Assembly: GCF_027924605.1 (NCBI RefSeq)
Contig: NZ_AP027042.1
Coordinates: 783,524 to 847,523, forward strand
DNA length: 64,000 nt
Reading direction: 5' to 3'
DNA from: Dyella sp. GSA-30
GTDB taxonomy: Bacteria; Pseudomonadota; Gammaproteobacteria; Xanthomonadales; Rhodanobacteraceae
The notes beneath the pieces are model-generated. The model worked only from the letters and a program-made list of their open reading frames with translations. It was not told where the DNA came from and did no database searches. Positions 35,194 through 45,000 of this stretch are shown here, in pieces. The position numbers were made by a program, and so were the translations under genes. Positions within the stretch are counted from its first letter, which is position 1, and each line of letters begins with the position of its first letter.

Positions 35194-36141
35194 ATGAGCC
35201 TCACGGACATCGTCGACACCTCGATCAGCCAACCTCGCAAACCCACCGTCGCGCTTGCCCTGGGTGCCGGTGGCGCCAAAGGCCTGGCGCACATCGGCGC
35301 CATCGAGGAAATCGAGGCATGCGGTTTTGAGATCACATCGATCGCCGGCACCTCGATGGGCGCGCTGATCGGCGGCGTGTATGCGATGGGCAAGCTCGAT
35401 ATCTATCGCGACTGGGTCACCACGCTGGCGAAGATGGATGTGCTCAAGCTGGTCGACTGGACCTTTTCCGGCGGCGGCCTGATCAAGGGCGAGCGCATTA
35501 TCGGGAGGCTGCGCGAACTGGTCGGCGATGTGCTGATCGAGGAACTGCCGCTGGCCTATACCGCGGTGGCTACCGATATCGATCGCGAGCGCGAAGTGTG
35601 GCTGACACGCGGGCCGCTGTTTGATGCGATTCGCGCGTCGATCGCCATCCCGACCGTATTTCGCCCCTACGTCATTGGCGATCGCCGCCTGGTCGATGGC
35701 GCCTTGCTCAATCCGTTGCCGGTCACGCCGCTGATTCGCGAACCGGCCGATTATCTGATCGCGGTAAGTCTCGACGGGCCGCCCCAATTGGCCTCGCCGG
35801 AAACCGCGGTCGATGCCAGCGAAGCCGGATCGCAGCGCGCGCGCAGTCGTGTGGGCGGTTTTCTCGGCCGGCTGCTCCCGCACGGCGCCGAGAAACCGCG
35901 TGAGCCAGGCTTGCTCGAACTGCTGACCCAGTCGATGGACCTGATGCAATCGAACCTGTCACGGCTACGCATGGCTGCGTACGAACCGGATCTCCTGGTT
36001 CAGTTGCCACGCAACGTATCGACCCCCTACGAGTTCTACCGTGCGCACGAGCTGATCGCGTTGGGCCGCGAACGCACGCGGTTGGCGATGACCGGCTGGA
36101 AACCCGCCGGCTTATCGGTCAACGCGGACCGTGAACTTTGA
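35194..36141 (+). CDS. patatin-like phospholipase, RssA type
   Basis: A 315-aa protein with the Ser-Asp dyad of patatin lipases. It has the oxyanion loop GAGGAKGLAHIG (about residues 24-35), nucleophile Ser54 in GTSMG and the Asp in LVDGALLNPLP (about 168). There is no signal peptide; it is likely cytoplasmic or peripheral at the inner membrane. The C-terminal part (about 210-315) has a helix LLTQSMDLMQSNLSRLRM typical of the RssA group. It probably hydrolyses lipid acyl esters. It is likely cotranscribed with the WYL regulator. Its 3' end overlaps that of the convergent DUF488 gene by 23 bases. Confidence 0.9.
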   Translation: MSLTDIVDTSISQPRKPTVALALGAGGAKGLAHIGAIEEIEACGFEITSIAGTSMGALIGGVYAMGKLDIYRDWVTTLAKMDVLKLVDWTFSGGGLIKGERIIGRLRELVGDVLIEELPLAYTAVATDIDREREVWLTRGPLFDAIRASIAIPTVFRPYVIGDRRLVDGALLNPLPVTPLIREPADYLIAVSLDGPPQLASPETAVDASEAGSQRARSRVGGFLGRLLPHGAEKPREPGLLELLTQSMDLMQSNLSRLRMAAYEPDLLVQLPRNVSTPYEFYRAHELIALGRERTRLAMTGWKPAGLSVNADREL

Positions 36142-36487
36142 GCCAGGCTTCGAGATAAGCCTTCAGCGCGAGAGCACCGTTGTGTTCCTCATCGCGCGCA
36201 CCGAACAGCAGCGTCAGCTTGTGATGCATCGCGTGCGTCGCCAGCGGCCGCCAGAATTCGGCCTTCGCGTCGAGCTCGCTGGCGTAGCGATGGCGAAACG
36301 CATCCCATCGCGCCGGTTCGTGTCCGAACCATTTGCGCAAGGCGGGCGAGGGCGCGACTTCCTTGGCCCATTCGTCCAGCGCGGCATCTTCTTTCTTGAG
36401 ACCGCGCGGCCATAGACGATCGACCAATACACGATAACCATCGGCCTTGGCGGCTGGCTCGTAGATACGCTTGACGGCAATGCTCAT
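36119..36487 (-). CDS. DUF488 family protein (YeaO-like)
   Basis: A 122-aa soluble protein. The family is plain from AVKRIYEPAAKADGYRVLVD followed by RLWPRGLKKEDAALDEWAKE and the EPARWDAFRHRYASEL region. The start at 36487 (MSIAVKR) is used; the longer frame up to 37063 runs antisense and out of frame through the glycosyltransferase gene and is not real. The DUF488 family has no settled function, though a nucleic-acid role has been suggested. The 3' end overlaps the patatin gene. Confidence 0.88.
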   Translation of the reverse strand: MSIAVKRIYEPAAKADGYRVLVDRLWPRGLKKEDAALDEWAKEVAPSPALRKWFGHEPARWDAFRHRYASELDAKAEFWRPLATHAMHHKLTLLFGARDEEHNGALALKAYLEAWLKVHGPR

Positions 36488-36573
36488 GGACGACCCGCTC
36501 GACGCATGATCAAGCCGATAGCATACGCGCGGCGAAGGTAGAGGTGGTGCGAAAGCAGGTAACCCCAGTGAGC

Positions 36574-37290
36574 TTACAGCTCTTGGACCCGCGTCACCTT
36601 CGCGCGCCGCATCAGCCATGCCACGCCGCGCAGATCGGCGATGCCCACCCACAGACGATCCAGCATGCCGTACTTGGACTTGCCTGCGGTACGCGGGCGG
36701 TGGCCGACAGGCACGCTCTGGCTGGCGAAGCCGGCGCGCTTGACCAGGGCCGGCAGGTAGCGGTGCATGTGATCGAAGTAGGGCAGACGCAGGAAGACAC
36801 TGCGTTCGAACAGCTTCAGGCCACAGCCGGTGTCGGGCGTGTTGTCCTTGAGCATGCTCGACCGCACCGCGTTGGCGATCTTCGAGGAGATGCGCTTGTT
36901 GAAGCTGTCGCGGCGGGTCGTACGCCAGCCGGCGAACAGCCGGATCTCCGCCGCCGCGCCATCGCGTGCCGCGAGCAGTTTCGGGATATCGGCCGGGTCG
37001 TTCTGGCCATCGCCGTCGAGCGTGGCGATCCACGGCGACTTCGCCGCATGTACCCCGTTCCACACCGCAGTGCTCTGACCGCTACGGGTCAGGTGGCGCA
37101 CGATGCGCAACTCGGGGTATTTGGCTTTTTCCGCTGCCAGCACCGCGACGCTGTCGTCGCTGGAATCGTCGTCGACGTAGATGATCTCGAACTCGATCCT
37201 GCCGCGCAGGGCGGCAGCGATTTCGGCAAGCAACGGCGGGATATTGTCACGCTCGTTGAAGACCGGCACGACGACGGATAGCTGGGACAT
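36574..37290 (-). CDS. family 2 glycosyltransferase, dolichol-phosphate mannosyltransferase-like
   Basis: A 238-aa GT-A enzyme. Visible are the N-terminal nucleotide-binding strand SVVVPVFNERDNI, the YVDDDSSDDS motif and the metal-binding DxD in TLDGDGQNDP. Acceptor-side residues lie in PDTGCGLKLFERSVF and GKSKYGMLDR. There are no C-terminal membrane helices, unlike ArnC/GtrB, so it resembles the short DPM1-like form that moves a sugar to polyprenyl phosphate. It lies downstream of parB behind a polypurine/polypyrimidine dyad and ahead of DUF488, and may be its own unit. Confidence 0.88.
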   Translation of the reverse strand: MSQLSVVVPVFNERDNIPPLLAEIAAALRGRIEFEIIYVDDDSSDDSVAVLAAEKAKYPELRIVRHLTRSGQSTAVWNGVHAAKSPWIATLDGDGQNDPADIPKLLAARDGAAAEIRLFAGWRTTRRDSFNKRISSKIANAVRSSMLKDNTPDTGCGLKLFERSVFLRLPYFDHMHRYLPALVKRAGFASQSVPVGHRPRTAGKSKYGMLDRLWVGIADLRGVAWLMRRAKVTRVQEL

Positions 37291-37352
37291 GGGAGCGACC
37301 TTGGTACGAAGAGCGAATTCTATGTTGGCCGGCTGTACCGGCGAGGAACGGA

Positions 37353-37436
37353 ACTAGTAACGAGAGATCGAGAGTAGGAAACGCGTGAGAGCCTGCTCTT
37401 TACTCTCTCTCCTCACTCCTGGTCTCTCACTACTCG
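37353..37436. repeat. imperfect polypurine/polypyrimidine inverted repeat after parB
   Basis: A purine-rich half (CTAGTAACGAGAGATCGAGA... from 37353) faces a pyrimidine-rich half (...CTCTCTCCTCACTCCTGGTC to 37436). The second half, reverse-complemented, aligns with the first over about 40 bases with gaps. It lies directly downstream of the parB stop and upstream of the glycosyltransferase gene. There is no U-run, so it is not an ordinary terminator. Confidence 0.4.
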
Positions 37437-37438
37437 CT

Positions 37439-38317
37439 TTAACGGATTTTCCCCAGGATCCCTTCCAGCTCGTCATTGCTGTGATAGTGGATCACCAGCT
37501 TGCCGCTGCCGCCACGGCCATGGGCCAGCTCGACGCGGGTGGCGAAACGCTCGCCCAGCTGGCGCTCCAGGTCGGCGATATTCGGATCGCGCGGCGGCGC
37601 GTTCTTGGCCTTCCCCTTGGGCGCCGTCTGCGCGCGGCGTGCGGCTTCTTCGAGCTCGCGCACGCTCCAGCCATGACGTGCCGCCTCCAGGGCCAACCGC
37701 TCTGCATCACGCTCGGGCAGGGTCAGCAGGCAACGGGCGTGGCCCATTTCCAGCTTGCCCTCGTCGAGCAGACGCTTGATCGACTCGGGCATCTCGGTCA
37801 GGCGCAGCATGTTGGATACCGACGCACGCGAACGGCCGACCGCGTCGGCCGCCTGCTGGTGGGTCAGGTCGAAATCGTCGATCAGGCGCTTGAGCGCATC
37901 GGCTTCTTCCAGCGGTGTCAGGTCCTGGCGCTGGATGTTTTCGATCAGCGCCATCGCCGGCACGGCCACTTCGGGCACGTCCTTGACCAGCGCCGGCAAC
38001 TCGCTGAGCTGCGCACGCTGGGCCGCGCGCCAGCGGCGTTCGCCGGCGATCAGCTCGTAGCTGTTAGGCCCGATCGAGCGCACCACCACCGGCTGGATCA
38101 GCCCCTGCGCCCGGATCGACGCAGCCAGCTCGTCCAGCGCTTCGTCGTTCCAGTGACGGCGCGGCTGGTACTTGCCCGGCTGAATATGATGGATCGGCAA
38201 CGTGCGCAGCTCGCCTTCCTGCTCGAGCACATTCGGCTTGGCGTTGTCGGTCTCGGCACCGGTGCCGAGCAGCGCGTCCAGTCCGCGGCCCAATCCTCGC
38301 TTCTTCGCTGCTGCCAT
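37439..38317 (-). CDS. parB: chromosome partitioning protein ParB
   Basis: A 292-aa CTP-dependent DNA clamp. The N-terminal ParB domain has HIQPGKYQPRRHWNDEALDE and the CTP-binding motif GERRWRAAQRA. The central helix-turn-helix is QQAADAVGRSRASVSNMLRL. The C-terminal dimerisation segment ends LVIHYHSNDELEGILGKIR. It loads at parS and spreads to organise the origin region with ParA. It starts three bases after the parA stop. No parS-like site caught my eye in the window. Confidence 0.97.
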   Translation of the reverse strand: MAAAKKRGLGRGLDALLGTGAETDNAKPNVLEQEGELRTLPIHHIQPGKYQPRRHWNDEALDELAASIRAQGLIQPVVVRSIGPNSYELIAGERRWRAAQRAQLSELPALVKDVPEVAVPAMALIENIQRQDLTPLEEADALKRLIDDFDLTHQQAADAVGRSRASVSNMLRLTEMPESIKRLLDEGKLEMGHARCLLTLPERDAERLALEAARHGWSVRELEEAARRAQTAPKGKAKNAPPRDPNIADLERQLGERFATRVELAHGRGGSGKLVIHYHSNDELEGILGKIR

Positions 38318-38319
38318 GC

Positions 38320-39177
38320 TTACTCCTGATGAATATCGACAGCGCTATCGAGGGCGACATCGTCGCCATCGTCCTGCGCTGCCGGTACCGGTTCGCTCGC
38401 CGCGCCCGCAGCCAGGCCGCGTTCGCGACGGATCACTTCGCCGGCCAGGCCGATATAGGCAATCGCGCCGCGCGAGCTACGGTCGTACAGATGAATGGGC
38501 TGACCATGGCTGGGCGCCTCGGCCAGGCGCACGTTGCGTGGAATGATCGAACGCAGCACCTTGTCGCCAAAATGCTGGGTCAGCTGCGCGGACACTTCGT
38601 TGCCGAGGTTGTTGCGCACGTCGTACATGGTGCGCAGCAGGCCTTCGATTTCCAGCTTGGGATTCAAGCGCTGACGCACGGCCTTGATCGTATCGAGCAG
38701 GCTGGACAGACCTTCCAGTGCGAAATACTCGCACTGCACCGGAATCAGCACGGCATCGGCGGCGGTCAACGCATTGAGCGTGAGCAGATGCAGCGACGGC
38801 GGGCAATCGATCAGCACCGTGTGGTACTTGTCGCCCAGCTTGGCCAGCTGTTCTTTCAGACGGCTCTCGCGTGCGATCGCGTCCATCAGTTTCAGCTCGG
38901 CCGCGGTCAGGTCGCCATTGCCCGGCAGCAAGTCGTAGTTGCCTTCGGTCGCGACGATGGCCTGATCGAGCGTGGCTTCGTCCAGCAGTACTTCGCAGCC
39001 GTTGGGCTTGGCTTCGTGCTTGTCCACGCCGGACGCCATGGTGGCATTGCCCTGCGGATCGAGGTCGACCAACAACACCTTGCGCTTGGCAGCCGCCAGG
39101 GCTGCAGCGAGGTTGACGGCGGTGGTGGTCTTGCCAACCCCGCCTTTCTGGTTGGCGACAGCGATGATGCGGGCCAT
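38320..39177 (-). CDS. parA: chromosome partitioning ATPase ParA (Soj)
   Basis: A 285-aa deviant Walker-A ATPase. It opens ARIIAVANQKGGVGKTTTAV with the KGGVGKT loop at about residues 11-17; DLDPQGNATM and DCPPSLHLLT are the A' and B motifs. Its short N-terminus, without a helix-turn-helix, marks it as the chromosomal type (ParA-Ib/Soj) rather than a P1-type plasmid ParA. It drives segregation of ParB-parS complexes. It is cotranscribed with parB and follows rsmG, the usual gene order near the chromosomal origin. Confidence 0.97.
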   Translation of the reverse strand: MARIIAVANQKGGVGKTTTAVNLAAALAAAKRKVLLVDLDPQGNATMASGVDKHEAKPNGCEVLLDEATLDQAIVATEGNYDLLPGNGDLTAAELKLMDAIARESRLKEQLAKLGDKYHTVLIDCPPSLHLLTLNALTAADAVLIPVQCEYFALEGLSSLLDTIKAVRQRLNPKLEIEGLLRTMYDVRNNLGNEVSAQLTQHFGDKVLRSIIPRNVRLAEAPSHGQPIHLYDRSSRGAIAYIGLAGEVIRRERGLAAGAASEPVPAAQDDGDDVALDSAVDIHQE

Positions 39178-39262
39178 GGAGTGGTCGATACCGTGCGCAA
39201 GTGAAAAGGGGAGCTAGAGTACCATTGGTTCAGCTTTAGAGCCTGTCCGCAAGGGTATCCAG

Positions 39263-39895
39263 CTAAGGCGTGCGGCCAATTTCCAGCAAATGTCGTTCAC
39301 CATCGACACCGGGCACCTTCAAAGCATGTGTCGCCTGAACCGTAAAACCAGCCGGTACGCCCGGCAGTTCATCATCGGGCCGTTTACCCTTCATCGCCAG
39401 CCAGACCCCATTGGGCGCCAGCAAATGACCGCCCCAACCAAGCATATCTGCCAAGCTGGCAAAGGCACGGGCGGTCACGCAGTCGAACTGTCCCTCGACG
39501 GCCTCGACACGCGACTGCACCGCACGTACGCCTTCAAGCTTAAGCGAACGGATCGCCTCGCGCAGGAAGCGCACCTTCTTGCCATTGGAATCGACCAACA
39601 GCATCTCGCGTCCCGGCGCGGCAATAGCCAGCACGATACCCGGCAAACCGGGCCCGGTGCCCAGGTCGGCCAAACTGCTGCCCCGTACGAACGGCAGGAT
39701 CGCGAGCGAATCGAGCAGATGACGCGAAACCATTTCCTGGGCTTCGCGCACCGCCGTCAGGTTGTATGTAGCGTTCCAGCGTTGCAGCAGGGCCTGGTAA
39801 TCCAGCAACCGATCGATCGCCGCACCGGATAGCTCCAAGCCAAGCGTAGTGATGCCTTTTTCGAGCTGGGTTTGCAAAACGGCGCGGTCGGTCAT
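39263..39895 (-). CDS. rsmG: 16S rRNA (guanine-N7)-methyltransferase RsmG
   Basis: A 210-aa SAM-dependent enzyme that methylates G527 of 16S rRNA (E. coli numbering). Its loss gives low-level streptomycin resistance. Visible are the ...LLQRWNATYNLTAVREAQEM segment, the SAM motif SLADLGTGPGLPGIVLAIA and the VTARAFASLADML region. The start at 39895 (MTDRAVLQTQ) fits family length; the longer frame to 39937 is not needed. It precedes parA and parB on the same strand. mnmG, its usual upstream neighbour, is absent. Confidence 0.95.
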   Translation of the reverse strand: MTDRAVLQTQLEKGITTLGLELSGAAIDRLLDYQALLQRWNATYNLTAVREAQEMVSRHLLDSLAILPFVRGSSLADLGTGPGLPGIVLAIAAPGREMLLVDSNGKKVRFLREAIRSLKLEGVRAVQSRVEAVEGQFDCVTARAFASLADMLGWGGHLLAPNGVWLAMKGKRPDDELPGVPAGFTVQATHALKVPGVDGERHLLEIGRTP

Positions 39896-39965
39896 CGGCA
39901 AATCGTCTCGGAGCGAAGATCGAGAGTATCTCGGCATCGGCTATGCCGAGCCAAGGTGAATCCAC

Positions 39966-39991
39966 AAAAAAAGCCCGCCGTAGCGGGCTTT
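39966..39991 (-). terminator. rho-independent terminator of the SPFH gene
   Basis: Stem AAAGCCCGC-CGTA-GCGGGCTTT (39970-39991), followed on the minus strand by a T-run. It lies 20 bases after the stop of the SPFH gene and upstream of rsmG. Confidence 0.85.
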
Positions 39992-40013
39992 CGCATTCTG
40001 TTTCGCGAATCTT

Positions 40014-40475
40014 TTAAGCGATGTCCAGCTCGACGCGTGTCACCATCATGCCGCGTTCGCGCAGCGCCTTGTTCATGGCCAGCTTCAGTCGTGTGTTCAA
40101 GTCGCGGCGGTCGGCCTGCAGTGCTTCGGGTTCGTCGCGCAGCGCGGCGAGTGCCCCGCGGCGGATCAGCTGGTCGACCTGGTCGATGACCGCATCCGCA
40201 CGCTCCGGCTCCAGCACCTGCCAGTACACCGTGCCGCGCACGTCGTGCGCGTCAGCCAGCGGCTCTTCGAAACGCAGCACCTGCCCGCTCAGATCGATGC
40301 GGTGGCCGACACGGTCGACCCAGGGCAGGGTCAGATGGGTACCCGGCTGCAACAGGCGGCTCGGCTTGCCGCGGCGATACACGCTCACTACCTGTCCCGA
40401 AGGCACCCGCTTCACCGCGCTGGCAGCCAGTACCAGCAGAAAAGTCGCAGCGATGAGTAGGAGCACAGTGTTCAT
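40014..40475 (-). CDS. short SPFH-domain (stomatin/slipin-like) protein
   Basis: A 153-aa membrane-anchored protein. An N-terminal membrane segment (NTVLLLIAATFLLVLAASAV) is followed by an SPFH-type core: VPSGQVVSVYRRGKPSRLLQPGTHLTLPWVDRV, then YWQVLEPERADAVIDQVDQL, and the end RGMMVTRVELDIA. Stomatins and slipins are usually 250 residues or more, with a C-terminal coiled coil for oligomer formation. This one stops right after the core, and a terminator follows, so it is a naturally short form or a truncated gene. It is monocistronic. The function is unknown; related proteins build membrane microdomains. Confidence 0.8.
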   Translation of the reverse strand: MNTVLLLIAATFLLVLAASAVKRVPSGQVVSVYRRGKPSRLLQPGTHLTLPWVDRVGHRIDLSGQVLRFEEPLADAHDVRGTVYWQVLEPERADAVIDQVDQLIRRGALAALRDEPEALQADRRDLNTRLKLAMNKALRERGMMVTRVELDIA

Positions 40476-40907
40476 AGGAATAACAAGTAGTTATCGCGGT
40501 TAAGTTCGCTTTTTGCAGGAGGTTTAGGGTACAGCGACTTGCCTGCCCTTAGATTAATCAGAATTTAACGACATTCTGATGACTTTTTACAGTCGACCTT
40601 TGGCCTAGATCGGACGCCGTTTTCCCGAAAACGTCGGCCTTAGTGGGGTTATCGGCCGGATCGCCGTCTTCTTCATGGCCTACGCGGAAAAACTTGTGAG
40701 GCAAGTTGTTGCGTCGCCACACTCCCGGGCAGGCCATCCCTCAATGGCCAAATCCCGGCAAATCACTCGAAAAAGGGGCAAATTCGTGCTTCAAACATAT
40801 TGCATTGCAGCAAAGTCTTTGATTTGCAAAAGCTTTACAAGGCTTCATGAAAACGTTTACGTTGCGCCCGAAGTCGTTCCCGCGGCATCCACTGGGGCTC
40901 TCACATC
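40476..40907. other. intergenic region before lacI
   Basis: This 432-base divergent gap holds no gene that I can support. It contains a perfect 8-base inverted repeat ATCAGAAT/ATTCTGAT (40557-40580) followed by a T5 run, and a GTTTT-CCCG-AAAAC hairpin near 40619-40636. The LacI-type operator lies at 40847-40862, and the stretch before it (about 40790-40850) is AT-rich, as a promoter would be. Confidence 0.5.
40847..40862. promoter_or_regulatory. LacI-type operator before lacI
   Basis: ATGAAAACGTTTACGT matches the perfect palindrome at 45153-45168 at 14 of 16 positions, around the shared AAACGTTT centre. It lies about 45 bases before the lacI start, which suggests autoregulation. Confidence 0.65.
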
Positions 40908-41909
40908 GTGGCAGTGACCATCAAAGACGTGGCGCGCGAAGCCAACGTGTCAGTGGCATCGGTGTCGCGTGCGCTCAACGGGCATGGCGGCGTCACGGCC
41001 GACACGCTCGAGCGTATCCGCGAGGTCGCCGCCCGCCTGCGTTATGTGCCGCACGGCGCCGCGCGCAGCCTGATCACCCGCCGCACGCATACCGTCGGCG
41101 CCCTGTTGCCTGACCTGTACGGCGAATTCTTTTCGGAGCTGATCCGCGGTATCGATCTGGCGGCTCGAGCGCATGGCCTGCACCTGCTGGTGTCCAGCTC
41201 GCACGACGATGCCGATGAAGCGGCCGCCGCGTTGCGCGCCATGCAGGGCCGGGTGGACGGTTTGCTGGTGATGTCGCCGCACGCCGACGTGGCGTTCCTG
41301 CGCCAGAACCTGCCGGTGGGCTTGCCGACGGTGCTGATGAACACCGTGCTCGATGGCGACGACTATCCGGCGCTATCGGTCGACAACCACGGCGGCGCAC
41401 GCCTGATGACCGAGCATCTGCTCGACGGCGGTTACCGGCAGATCGCGTTCATCCAGGGTCCGCCGAAGAACCGCGACGTGGCCGAACGCGAAGCGGCGTA
41501 TCGAGAAGTCATGGCCGAACGGGGGCGTCAGGCGATCGTGCTGCCGGGCGATTTCAACGAGGACTCGGGTTATCGCGCCGGGCAACAGCTGCTGACGATG
41601 CAGCCGCGCCCCGATGCGGTATTTGCTGCCAACGACATGATGGCGATCGGCTGCATGGCCGCCATTCGCGAAGCGGGACTGCGCATTCCCGAGGACATCG
41701 CGATAGCCGGTTTCGACGACGTGCCGATGGCCCGCTACGTCACGCCGGCTTTGACGACGGTGCGCGTGCGCATCGCCGAGTTGGGAAAAGAAGCGCTGAA
41801 CGAACTGGCTGCACATATCGAAAACGGCGAACGACCCGCGCGATCGGGGCAGCGCGTCGACGCCGATCTGGTCGTACGAAGTTCCAGCAACAAGTCTTCG
41901 AGATCGTAA
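40908..41909 (+). CDS. LacI family transcriptional regulator of the carbohydrate locus
   Basis: A 333-aa sugar-responsive repressor. The helix-turn-helix (TIKDVAREANVSVASVSRAL) opens the protein and the hinge helix region includes HGAARSLITRRT. A periplasmic-binding-type sensor domain follows (about residues 60-330; GALLPDLYGEFFSELIRGID, AANDMMAIG, IAGFDDVPMARYV). The start is a GTG at 40908. Two similar palindromes, one just upstream and one before the glycosidase/ABC operon, are the likely binding sites, so this protein probably controls itself and that operon. The receptor gene follows 157 bases downstream. Confidence 0.93.
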   Translation: MAVTIKDVAREANVSVASVSRALNGHGGVTADTLERIREVAARLRYVPHGAARSLITRRTHTVGALLPDLYGEFFSELIRGIDLAARAHGLHLLVSSSHDDADEAAAALRAMQGRVDGLLVMSPHADVAFLRQNLPVGLPTVLMNTVLDGDDYPALSVDNHGGARLMTEHLLDGGYRQIAFIQGPPKNRDVAEREAAYREVMAERGRQAIVLPGDFNEDSGYRAGQQLLTMQPRPDAVFAANDMMAIGCMAAIREAGLRIPEDIAIAGFDDVPMARYVTPALTTVRVRIAELGKEALNELAAHIENGERPARSGQRVDADLVVRSSSNKSSRS

Positions 41910-42066
41910 CGCCGCCGGGGTTGGCGGTTCGCATCACCGGGTTTTACCAGGAAACATTCCGGGATTACGGCGTGGCGAAGGCTCCGCCGTGCCCCTCGGA
42001 ACCATGACAACAACGGCACCTCGCCGACAGCACACTGTTTCGACCCTTGAGGGAGGGTAGTAAGCC

Positions 42067-45000
42067 ATGGCACGCAGACACGCACTTTCGATGCAGATTT
42101 CACTGGCCCTGGCAGGCCTGGTTGCGACCGCGGCGCTACTGCCTTCGGTCGCCTGGTCACAGACGTCCGACGCCACCTTGCGCGGTAGGGGTCCAGCGGA
42201 CACCGACGTGGTTGCCAAGAATGTGGCGACCGGTTCGGTGCGCCGTACGCGCACCGACAAAGACGGCAGTTATGCGCTGGTCGGCCTGCCCCCCGGCACG
42301 TATCAAGTCGATGCCGGCCCCGGTAACCAGCGTACGGTGACGGTAACGGTGGCATCGGTGGGTACGCTCAATTTCCCCACGGCGGCGACAGCCGAGCAGC
42401 CCGTGGCAGCGTCCGCCAATGCGAAAGAACTGGGCACGATCACCGTCAACGCGACCACACTGGCCGAAGTGACGACTTCGGAAGTGGGCACGTCGGTGTC
42501 GCAGCGTCAGATCTCCACGATTCCGCAGATCACGCGCAACTTCCTCGAATTCGCCGATACCGTGCCCGGCATGGTGTTCACGGTGAAAAACGGCAATACC
42601 AATCTACAGGCGGGCGGCCAGAACTCCGGTGCGATCAACGTCTATATCGATGGCGTCGGTCAGAAGAACTACATCCTACCGACCGGCATTTCCGGCCAGA
42701 ACAACACACAGGGTAATCCGTTCCCGCAGTTGGCGATCGGCGAGTACAAGGTCATCACGTCGAACTACAAGGCCGAATACGACCAGGTGTCGAGCGCGGC
42801 GGTGACGGCGGAGACCAAGTCCGGTACCAACGAATTCCACGGTGAAGTGTTCGGCAACTACACCAACCAGTCCGTGCGAGCCGAGACGCCGGCAGAAGAC
42901 GCCAGCGGCAAGAAGATCCCTTCGCACAACAAAGAGTACGGCTTCGCCCTGGGTGGTCCGATCATCCAGGACAAGGCGCATTTCTTCGTTACCTACGAGG
43001 GCAAGGAATACGATCAGCCGATTACCGTTATTCCGGGCGGCCCCGCCGCCTACACCAGCCAACTGCCGGCCAGCGCCCTGGCCCAGCTCGGCCCCGCCAG
43101 CCAGCCGTTCAAGGAAAACCTGTATTTCGCCAAGCTCGACTGGGAGCCGACCGATCGCGACCGCATTGAAGTCAGTGGCAAATACCGCGACGAAACCGCA
43201 GTGAGCGGCATTGGTACCGGCACGGCGGCGTCCGCGTCCTACAGCACCAAGAACACCGACAAGCGCTACGACATCCGTTGGGATCACAGCACCGACAGCT
43301 GGTTCAACCGCCTGCAGGTGACTTACGAGAACGCGTTCTACACGCCGACGGCGACCAACATCGGAAATGGCGCGGTCTATACCGCACTCGGCGCCAACAA
43401 CCAATCGATTCTTGCCACCGGTGCAGCGTCGCCGCTGGCCTCGCAGAACAAGGGCCAGAAGGGTCCGGCGCTGCAGGACGACTTCACCTTCAACGACATC
43501 GAATGGCATGGCGACCATGTCATCAAGACGGGTTTCAAGGCCAAATGGGTCCGCCTGACGGCACGCGACGCGGGCGAGTTCAATCCGCAGTTCTTCTATG
43601 ACGTGACCCCGGATGCGGGAACCCTCGCATTGCCTTACCAGGTGCAGTTCCCGTCGCCGACACCTGGGCAGAACCCGACCGCCAGTACGGTCGATCGCCA
43701 GTTCGGTGCCTATATTCAGGACGACTGGACCGTCGACGAGCACCTGACCTTGAACCTGGGCATTCGTTGGGATTACGAGAAGACGCCTTCGTATCTCAAC
43801 TACGTCACCCCGCAGGCCGTGGTGGATGCGTTCAACTCGCAAGATCCGAACACCGGGGCGCCCCCGGGGCAGACTTATGCGCAGTCGCTGGCCAAGGGCG
43901 GCATCAACGTCAACGACTACATCAGCAACGGCCACAACCGCCATGCGCCGCGCCTGAACTTCCAGCCACGCTTCGGTTTCTCGTATGACGTCAATGGCGA
44001 CGAAGTGCATGTGATCCATGGCGGCGTGGGCCGTTCGTACGACCGTGATATCTACGAGATCCTGCAGCTGGAACAGACCAAGTCGGTGCTGTCGCAGCCC
44101 ACGATCAGTTTCCAGGGTTTCGACGCCACCCATCCGTGCACGCCTGGTCCCACATGTATCCCGTGGAATCCCATCTATCTGAACGGTCTGAGCAATCTCC
44201 AGGCGCTGGTCGCCGGCAGCAATGCGGGCAAGGAGGTGGACATGATTACCAACCACCTCAAGACCCCGTACTCCGACCAGATCAGCCTGGGTATGCGCAA
44301 CAAGCTGGGGGACTGGAACACCGACGTCACCATCCAGCGCGTCAACAGTTTTGATGGGCTGATCTTCCAGCTCGGCAACCGCTTCCCGGATGGGTCGTTC
44401 TTCCAGGGCACGAACAAGCCGTTCGGCAACCCGATCCCGGGCTTCGGCGCCATGATCTACGCCAACAATGGCTTGAAGACCAAGACGACCCAGGGGTTGA
44501 TCTCGGTTGAAAAGCCCTACACGCCCGAATCGCATTGGGGCGCGACGTTTGCGTACACGTACACCAAGAGCCGGTTTAACCACGACCAGCAGGATTTGAC
44601 TGACCAGTACGCGTTCGACTATCCGACTGTCGGCGACTATCCGTTTGTCGGCGGTCCCATCGCCAAGCATCGCCTGGTGTCCACCGGTACGTTCGACGGT
44701 CCGTGGGGCTTCCTGCTGGCCGCCAAGCTGACACTGGCGACACCGACCGCATCGGTCGGTCAGGCCTGCTTCGGCTCGACCTCCCCGATCGCAACGCCTG
44801 ATGGGTGTCAGGCATTCAGCGCGGTTCCGCCGGGCACCGGCAAGTTCCTGATCGGTGGCAAGGTATTCGGCTATCGCGACCTGGACATCCAGGCCACCAA
44901 GAACTTCAAGGTGTGGAACAACCTGGATGCCTACGTTCGTCTGGATGTCCTGAACTTGTTCAACTGGGCCAACTACAACGACTACATCACCAACTATGGC

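Noticed and set aside
36119-37063. 314-codon form of the DUF488 gene
   Set aside because: The extra N-terminus lies out of frame within the glycosyltransferase gene and has no family similarity; DUF488 proteins start at MSIAVKR.
37439-39177. parA-parB as a plasmid partition locus
   Set aside because: ParA lacks the N-terminal helix-turn-helix of the P1-type plasmid ParA, and rsmG lies directly upstream, which is the chromosomal order.
41910-41928. Hairpin after lacI as a terminator
   Set aside because: The CCGCC/GGCGG stem is short and is followed by TTCGCATC with no T-run, so read-through into the receptor gene is possible.
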